Shown here piece by piece: positions 57,207-64,000 of a stretch of 64,000 nt of DNA. Position numbers and translations under genes: made by a program. How positions within the stretch are numbered: position 1 is the first letter of the stretch; each line of letters starts with the position of its first letter. Below the pieces are notes generated by a model that was not told the DNA's origin, ran no database searches, and was given only the letters and a program-made list of their open reading frames with translations. Source of the DNA: Symbiotaphrina buchneri (Eukaryota > Ascomycota > Symbiotaphrinales > Symbiotaphrinaceae); contig BCIG01000001.1 in NCBI GenBank assembly GCA_001599915.1, positions 930,001-994,000 of the forward strand, in the 5' to 3' direction.

Positions 57207-60200
57207 TTAATATCTCTGCTTCCCGACCAGCGAGAAGGTGTAAGCGGCGTCCGCTTCTGACTTCATCTGCAACCATCCTGATTAGCAATGATATCCGACA
57301 GTGTGTTGCATACAGCATGAAAATAACTTACTTGAATCATATAAACCCTGGCCCTGGCTCCCATTACGCCCCCAGTCGCAGCAACCATACCTACACTGGT
57401 CTCCCAGACAGAAACCGCAATACCCGTCCTGGCAACTCGTTCGAAACAGCTCTCAGGCAAAGAGACGTCCAGTAGCGTTTCCCCTTTGGTCTTTCCATGA
57501 ATGACAATGCGCTTCTCATCCCCACTTAACCCTGCTTGTTTGCCATCTAGGCCAGCCTGTAATGAAGCCATTCGTGGAGGCGGTCTATAGATGGTCATGC
57601 GCGCTGACCCCATGTCTCGCCATCTACTAGCTGACTCCCTCTGATACATTCTGATCTTGGCATTGGATAAACCTATTGTTGGGGGGGCTTTGCCGGCATC
57701 ACCTGGTAAAGGTGATGTTGTCCCAGACCCTGGTACTTCCGCGGATCCAGTAGATGACGAATACAGGCTGTTGGGTATACTATCGCCGGCGGAGCTGATC
57801 CCAATTTTCCGGGGACTGAACATGGTACCACCGTGTGAAAACCTTCTCAAGGCGCTGAACGCAGAAGTAACAGAGTGGACACTGCTTTCAGACACTGGAC
57901 CACTCAGGACCCTCCGATCTGCGGCACGGTAGCTGTTTTTCCTTCCAAAACTCCACCATCTGCTGTGCTTTTGCTCTAACCGATTGAAAGTGGCCGCGTT
58001 GTTATCGTAAGGACCCCTGGCATTTTGCAGCGCAATGTATGTGGGATTATTGATCCTCGCGGAGTTGATAAGTGCGTATAAAGCGTCACATTCTTCTGCA
58101 TTTCGAGACCGAAACATTACGTTGTTGCCGGAGGTGATCTTCGATCGGGAGGTCGGCGGGGATCGAATCGAGATGTCCAGAGCAGTCCCCCTTCTCAGAG
58201 GTACCAGGGGAGTCAACTCAAGCGCAATTAATGGCCGGCCATCCGTACTGTATGAAGATATGGAAGGAGCAGGTGCACCATCGTTGCCTTGGCTTATGGG
58301 ACGCGAATGCGACGCATTAAGTTCGTAAGCTTCGATCAGACCAGGACTAACAACGATGCTGCATTCGTCTGGGTGTAAATTATCCCAGGCTCCTTTGTCA
58401 GACCATGAGTAGATTGAAGCAATCGCCTTGGATGCTTTCATTGGTTGTAATGGGACGGCTTTATACGGAGCTTGTGAAGCAGAGTCCGACGGTTTCAAGG
58501 TTGCGTTGGGGAATGAGTAGAGGGAGCCTTGCGGAGATACTTTGCCAAACCGACTTAGAGATCCCAGCGACAATAGAGGGCCTGGAACATCGCCTCCTTC
58601 GATGGCTTCACCATCATCCGAATCTGAAATCGAGGATGGGTCATCTAGATCGGTTCCTGAGCTGTCTGACTCGGAGGAAGAGTCTGCTGACGGTTCGTAT
58701 TGCCGTTTGAGAGGCGAAGATGGGCGGCGTACGGTCCTGGATCCTGATGTGGGTGAAGTGATGGGACTTGCCTCGTGCTTCTGCGGTGCAGTGGCCTTTT
58801 CTGACCGCTGCCCGCTGGTTCTTCGTCTCGAAACTGGCCGTTGCTGAGAGGACGCGTCCTGTGGCTGGTCTGAAATTGCAAGGGCGCTTTCATTATATGG
58901 TGCTTCCTGAGTGACGTGGCCGGAAGCGCTATTTCCCGCCATCTGAGACTTGGGAAGCAGTGACGGAGTACCTTTACGCAATTTTGGTATTGATGGAAGA
59001 TTCGACGAAGGCACGGAAGAAGGGTTGCGATGTAGATGAGGACGATCTGCGCTCTTTGAAGATGAGACATCATCGGAAGCTCTGTCGCGGTGTTTGTACC
59101 GTGAAGGGATAGGGCTCCGTTTCTGCATGTCCTTTGGCGGTGGACTTGGTGGGACCAACGAATCAAACCTTTCAGGGTGATAAGGCTGCTCTGAAGATGT
59201 TTGCTCCCCTTCACGCAGCGGAGTCATGGGCGCAGCTGATGCTTCGTCGGCAAGCATAACATCATTCGCCCTTGTAGACTTTGCCATCCGCCCCTGAAGA
59301 CCAACACCGGGAGAGTCAACGGATGACTCTCTTGCCTCGGAGCCGCCAGTGAATGGGTCAATCTCTGTAGCTTCTCCCGGATGGCTTGGAAAAGCTAGAA
59401 TATCATCTTCCGCGTTTGCTCGAGGGCTGCTCTTCCCGGAAAACAGGCTTTCGAGGAAGCTTCTCGGCTTCTTGAACAATTTATTCAACGAATTTGGCGA
59501 ATAAGAAACAGCCGGATCCTGCCGATTATCTTGTACTTCCGTCTGTCTCTTCGGTGATGGCGGTAGGGGCTCGCCTATAGGGAGCTGTACGGCGCTTGAG
59601 GGAAGCTCCCCAATATTGGGTCGCGCCCCGGTATATTCAAGCTCGGAGGAGTCAAGGGTGATCCGTCCTTGGTCGTTTCCGTCGGCGCTCGTGTTTTCGG
59701 TTCGCTGCCTAATTTCCGGTGGAACTGGCTGCAGCCCAAGCATCTGGACCCATTCGAAACCTACTTGCTCATCTTCTGCCCTCAACAGCAAGAGTTCAGC
59801 CCATTCCTCGCCAGAACCTCGTATCATGACCACAATTTCCCCTTTGAGGTCTCCATTTCTTGCTGATACTCGATCTTGGCTTATAGGAGGGAAGAGCAAC
59901 CCTTGGCCCGTGCCATCAACTTCACAGATGAGAAGGTCGCCTTGTCCACCGGTCTCGGGAGGGTCATCACGTAGAAGAAGCTCAACTCGGCAGTCAATCT
60001 GCTGGCCGCTCGAATGGCTGAGCGACAAACTGAAGTTGTCCCTTGCTCGGACATGTCGGTTACGTATTATAGTAACTTCTGCAGCAGGAGCTAATGTCGG
60101 AGGGTGCCGGGCCCGGGTAGGATCAATATTCGCCGCGCCCTCATCTTCCAGCCTGCCGCGTTCTTCATTCAAGCGGCGTCGTGCCGTAACAACAAGGTCC

Positions 60201-62778
60201 TGATATTGAGCAGCTAGCCGTTCTGCATCCCCGCTGGGCGTTAGTTGATTTATGCCCTAACTACATTAGCGGTGTGTCAATCACAAACAAAGAAACGAAT
60301 AACCTTGAGTGTCCTCGCCAGATACTTCAGCCTAACCAGTGGCCGTTTCAGGAGGAATGCCACATCTACCCTTTCCCCATCACAATTTGTGACGTCGCCA
60401 TTTTCATTCCTCGGCAGTTCTTCATCTATAGCCTCCAGCCCGGATTTCGAGCCGCTGCGACTGCCATCGGCGCTTGGCGCGAGGTTGACCACCACATCTT
60501 GAAAGCCCATTCTCCAGGCTTTTAAGTAATCTGAATATATACGATGTCCACCCTGAGCCCAGCAGATGAAGGTACTGGGAGTCCGTAGAGGTATTCTTTT
60601 GTGCAAGGCTCGCAGCCGTTCCAGGGAAATTCCCATGTCAATGACATCTTGGGTGATGGTTTGTCCCCCTTTGGAACATCCAAAAAGGCCGGCAGCGGTA
60701 GCCGAGTCTGATTTAGAAAGGACACATGAGAGTAAGACAGGGATAACACCGTCAACAAGAGTCGTCAACTCTCTTGCGTACTTGGCCTCATCAGTGGCAA
60801 GTTCCCTCATCAAGCCATCTATTGTAGTTGCACCAAGCTTGCTGCGCTGCGTTCGAATGCTTCTAGCTGATCTTATACTCTTAGTCCCAGGTCCAGACAT
60901 TGACAAGACCGACATCAAATCAGCGTGCGTTGTAAGACGTCGTTTAAGTCCTGTTTTTTCCACCACCGCTTCACCCGTAGCAGCAGGCAAATCGATGTTC
61001 GAGGCTGCATTTGAGTCCAAGATCGTCGGGACCTCTGTATCAACCTCGTGGGTCACACTCTCCACGGCTGATTGCTCATCTGGTCCCCGTTGTCTCATGC
61101 AAAGTGTATCGACAGATGCAATGGTCGACAGTTGGTGTCTGCCGGTAGAAGGAAAAGGTCTCTTGAAATGATATCCAGGACTATACAGAGGACCATCCTC
61201 CGGTGCGTCCGTAACTGAGTAGCTCTCGGAGGAGGAAAAGGCCCGTTGAGGTTCGCTGGGCACTGAGCCAGAGTGTCTAACGCTCTCATACGGCGAGTAA
61301 GAAGAGCTCCGGTTGTGTTTAGTGGGAGATCTTCTTCTAGCTCCAGTTCTCTTCAATGTGGGCAACTGCGCTTTTGATGAGGGTGCAACATAGCTCGCAG
61401 TCGAGCTGAACGTTTCGTCGGCAGTGCTGAGTTCACGACCTGGGCGATAATTTGGAGCGGCATACTCTTTCGTTGAGGGCTCAGTTTTTGGCCTTGACCC
61501 CGAGGAAGGTTCATGCCCCTTGGTTCCAGACCTCGTTCTCTCTTTTGAGCGGACACTCCGAGATTCATCAGTGCGAATCGTGGAAGATACGCGGCTTGTC
61601 TCCGTCGGCTCGGGACTTGACGTTCTGAGACTGGGAGACTCCACGGATCTGGCATCTAAAAATGGATCAGATGTACCATTCAGCCACGATTCAATCGTTG
61701 GCGCCTTAGGAACAGGTTTAGGAGGTGGTGTTTGCTGGAATACTTTACTCCCTTGATCGAGAATTTCAACGGTCGATCGAGGTGACCGCTCAGTTGCTCC
61801 CGGCTCGTGATCCCGCGGTCTCCTTTTTGACGTTCTAAGCGGTGATGCACGGGCTTTGCCATTCATTTCAGGCTCTATTTGGTCTTGTTTGTGTTCCTCG
61901 GCGACGTGAGGCCTAGTCCGGCTGCTCTGCCTCTTCATCTCGCCCTCGTCGTCAGATAGAGCTCCCTGCCCTCCGCTGGTAGCTTCCACCCATTGCTTGA
62001 GGAATTGCGCCTTGGAACCGCGGGAGTCCATGTTGCGCGAAGATGTCCGCTGGGCGCTGGGGGTCTGCGGTGTTACGGCTTCTGCCTTTGGCTTGTCTGT
62101 TTTCGATGGGGTCCTCGAATGGTTTGCCTCATCCCTTCGCCTCCTCCTCCGCTGCCAACCGTCCGGCGTTATTCTCTCCGAGATCACGTCGTCGTCTGCC
62201 TTGTTCACGGCAGGGCTGACCGTCGCCCGCCTGCGCTCCCAGCCCTCAGCAGTCAGTCGCTCCTTTATAACTCCGCCGGAGCGAGTCTTGACATGACCAG
62301 GACCCGGACGGTTATCTGCCGTATTCCCGTTTTCTACACTATTTTTGCGCCAATGGCCGTCGCTCACAACGCGCTTCTTAGGAGCACTGGTACTTCGCTG
62401 CTTTCTGTCCGTAGGCCTGTCTTGATCATCGACTCGTCTCTGTCTAGGACTCCTTCCTGCTTCCTCCGATCCGGAGGTCGCTACATCGCGACTAGCACGT
62501 TGTTCGGCGCCATTTTGGCCGGATGCTGCCTTTAAAGCAGCACCTTGAGCTTGCCAACTGGCTATCTTTGCCCTAACACTGCTCTCCTCACTTGTCGCAC
62601 GGATGCTCTTGAGGTTTGACGCATTTCCTTCAGTTGTCCCTGCGGCGATTTCGGCGTCAACGAGGACATCCTGTGGTAGAGATGCGGTTCGGTTTTTGTA
62701 AGGTGCAGGCGTCTCGCCGGGCTCATATTCTCTGCGACGAGAGGTCCGGCGCGGAGATGGAGAAGACAGGGATGGCAT
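57207..62778 (-). CDS. Large disordered protein with a RhoGEF (DH)-like segment
   Basis: Three exons: 60304-62778, 57332-60256, 57207-57266; 1819 aa. The first 640 residues are disordered and rich in Ser, Arg and Pro (PSPRRTSRRREYEPGE, SKVFQQTPPPKPVPK). Residues about 650-870 look like a Dbl-homology fold: TTIDGLMRELATDEAKYARELTTLVDGVIPVLL, then LLKRPLVRLKYLARTLK and, across the intron, GINQLTPSGDAERLAAQYQDL. A possible PH-like part follows (VTIIRNRHVRARDNFSLSL to FEWVQMLGLQ). The centre (960-1480) is disordered with Ser/Asp runs; the C-terminal 300 residues look folded and end MIQMKSEADAAYTFSLVGKQRY. For the last exon the GTTGCAG acceptor is preferred over the one 13 nt earlier because it gives this ending. 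Likely regulates a Rho-type GTPase; this is inferred from the fold-like segment. Confidence 0.8.
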
Positions 62779-63722
62779 TGAATGCTACATTTCGAATTAG
62801 CCTACGGACTCCTCATGAGTGGAGATCATCTTGCACATGGAATGCACGCGGAAGAGGCGGTGTCGTGGAGCAGGAGTGAGTTACCAGAATCCCAGCGAGC
62901 TACATCTGTGGTACAACCAGGCGAGCAGGTTACCAGAGTTCCTCTCTTTGGAGACTCAGGGATTCTCAGCGTGACCGGTGCCGGTCCGCCTCAAAGGACG
63001 GAGTGCAGAAGATGTTGGCGGAGAGGCACAGTGCAGCGCGAGAGAGATCCACCTGCAGCAACTCGTACGAGGGTCAATACAGGATCTCAGTAAGTGGTAC
63101 ATGCAGAGAGGGTATGTTCGTACTCGAGAGGAATGTAATCGTGGGCTAGGCCGTGATAGCAACAAGCAGCCAACCGGAGAGCTCCCTGCCCTAGCAACCG
63201 GCGATCGTCTAAGAATAGAGCGCGATCGGCACCCCAGTCAAGCGGCCTGGGACGGGCATGCGACGCAACTTGAAAGGATGAATAAATGTGCAAGTAATAC
63301 GTAGTATCAATGTGCTATGCTCAGATGCCTGCGTTGCGTCTCACCCGACCGAGAATTGTGGTGGAATAAACTGTTGTAGCTGACAGTCGCCAGGTGCCAT
63401 TGTTTATTTGTCTCGTCATTCGTGAAGTTCCCAGATCGGCCTAAGCTTCCGGATCCGAGGCGAGCCGCCGCGCTGGCCACTTGGTCTTGCTCCTTCTCCT
63501 GCACTTCCCCCCTGCTCGTTCTCCCGCTCCCAGGCTCTCAGGTTAACCTTAACTGAACGAAAGAAAGAATGCCGGATCGTTCAGCAGTGGCAGCCAGAAT
63601 ACCGGCCATACAATTATGTCACGTCTACAGGAAGCGGACTACCATTCTATAGGCTCTCTGATTCTGCTGCTCTACGTATGCCAATTCCTGCAAGTGACTA
63701 GAGCCGCCCAAGTTAAACAATC
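62779..63722. other. Intergenic region, promoter of the DH-domain gene
   Basis: 944 bp with no supported gene; short open frames on both strands look like chance. Confidence 0.45.
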
Positions 63723-64000
63723 TCACGATCGCTTTTTGATTGCTGCTTCGGAGAATAAGGCGTTCGATGACTTTCCAAGCACGCTGAAAGCCTTCGCGCA
63801 GGATTTGACGCTGCTGTAGAGGAGGACTAAACGTAGAATACGGTTAGTCCAGCAGCATGAAATTCGGTAGATGAGAGGCGCACTCACTCAGAGGAATCAC
63901 AATCCAGAATGTGTTCATGAAGAAGAAGTAGCACCAAAAGTAGTATGCCTCTGGCCTGCAATACGAGATCCCACTGTACGCAAGATCCATGAGACTTGTC
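63723..64000 (-). CDS. EBP/EXPERA-type membrane protein, C-terminal part (gene continues off the right edge)
   Basis: Two exons are visible: 63888->64000 and 63723-63826, joined by a 61-nt intron. They read SGISYCRPEAYYFWCYFFFMN, then TFWIVIPLILLYSSVKSC, ending EAAIKKRS. The pattern of aromatic-rich YYFW.YF.FMN..W.VIP..LLY at the last transmembrane helix is that of the emopamil-binding protein family (sterol delta8-delta7 isomerase and relatives, EXPERA domain), in the ER membrane. The KKRS end resembles a basic ER-retention tail. Only about 70 residues are in view, so the exact subfamily is open. Confidence 0.7.

Noticed and set aside
57263-57283. Earlier acceptor (CTAATCAG) for the last exon of the DH-domain gene
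   Set aside because: It ends the protein at DGCR; the acceptor 13 nt further gives a longer, better-formed C-terminus and keeps total length divisible by three.
59616-60203. 195-codon plus-strand frame
   Set aside because: Shadow of the DH-domain gene on the minus strand.
63616-63819. 67-codon plus-strand frame at the right end
   Set aside because: Antisense to the last exon of the EBP-type gene, whose splice sites and family pattern are clear.

Overview
This window looks like nuclear DNA of a filamentous ascomycete (Pezizomycotina). Coding density is high, nearly every gene carries one or more short GT-AG introns (mostly about 47-75 nt) with recognisable branch sites, two large regulators have Zn2Cys6 fingers, and the housekeeping genes are fungal in type (PAN3, ATG27, ATP12, MSS51, LSM7). 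I cannot fix the genus. No retrovirus-like, Polinton-like or DNA transposon copy was seen.

Layout, left to right. RSE1/SF3b130 (partial, minus) lies head-to-head with MSS51 (plus). A GT8-type glycosyltransferase and an ankyrin-PH-ORD oxysterol-binding protein follow (both minus), then ATP12 (minus), a promoterless U2 snRNA copy, a VHS/GAT-type trafficking protein (plus), an intradiol dioxygenase (plus), a UBX-domain ERAD-type protein (minus) head-to-head with PAN3 (plus), LSM7 (minus), a protein with a C-terminal zinc cluster (plus), ATG27 (plus) and a sulfotransferase-like protein (minus). Next come a well-formed U2 snRNA gene with a TATA box (minus), an ammonium transporter with a frameshifted tail (plus), a Zn2Cys6 regulator (minus), a 4.1-kb gene-poor stretch, a glutamate decarboxylase gene broken by mitochondrial DNA (minus), a repeat-rich LEA-like protein (minus), a small unknown gene (plus), a second large Zn2Cys6 regulator (minus), a long Hsp20-type chaperone (minus), an 1819-aa protein with a RhoGEF-like (DH) segment (minus), and the 3' end of an EBP/EXPERA-type membrane enzyme (minus, running off the right edge).

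The genes do not form an obvious biosynthetic cluster. Several belong to RNA metabolism (RSE1, U2, LSM7, PAN3), mitochondrial biogenesis (MSS51, ATP12), membrane traffic (OSBP, GAT protein, ATG27, UBX protein) and nitrogen or GABA metabolism (ammonium transporter, glutamate decarboxylase).

The most notable features are: (1) a 533-bp mosaic of mitochondrial DNA (cob end, a perfectly folding tRNA-Met, a cox1 fragment) inserted exactly between two adjacent codons of the glutamate decarboxylase gene; (2) a real U2 snRNA gene and, 17.6 kb away, a second copy matching only the transcribed part, which suggests retroposition; (3) a one-base frameshift in the cytosolic tail of the ammonium transporter; (4) a non-canonical GC-AG intron in PAN3. 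Exon boundaries were worked out by hand from splice signals and checked by reading-frame arithmetic.
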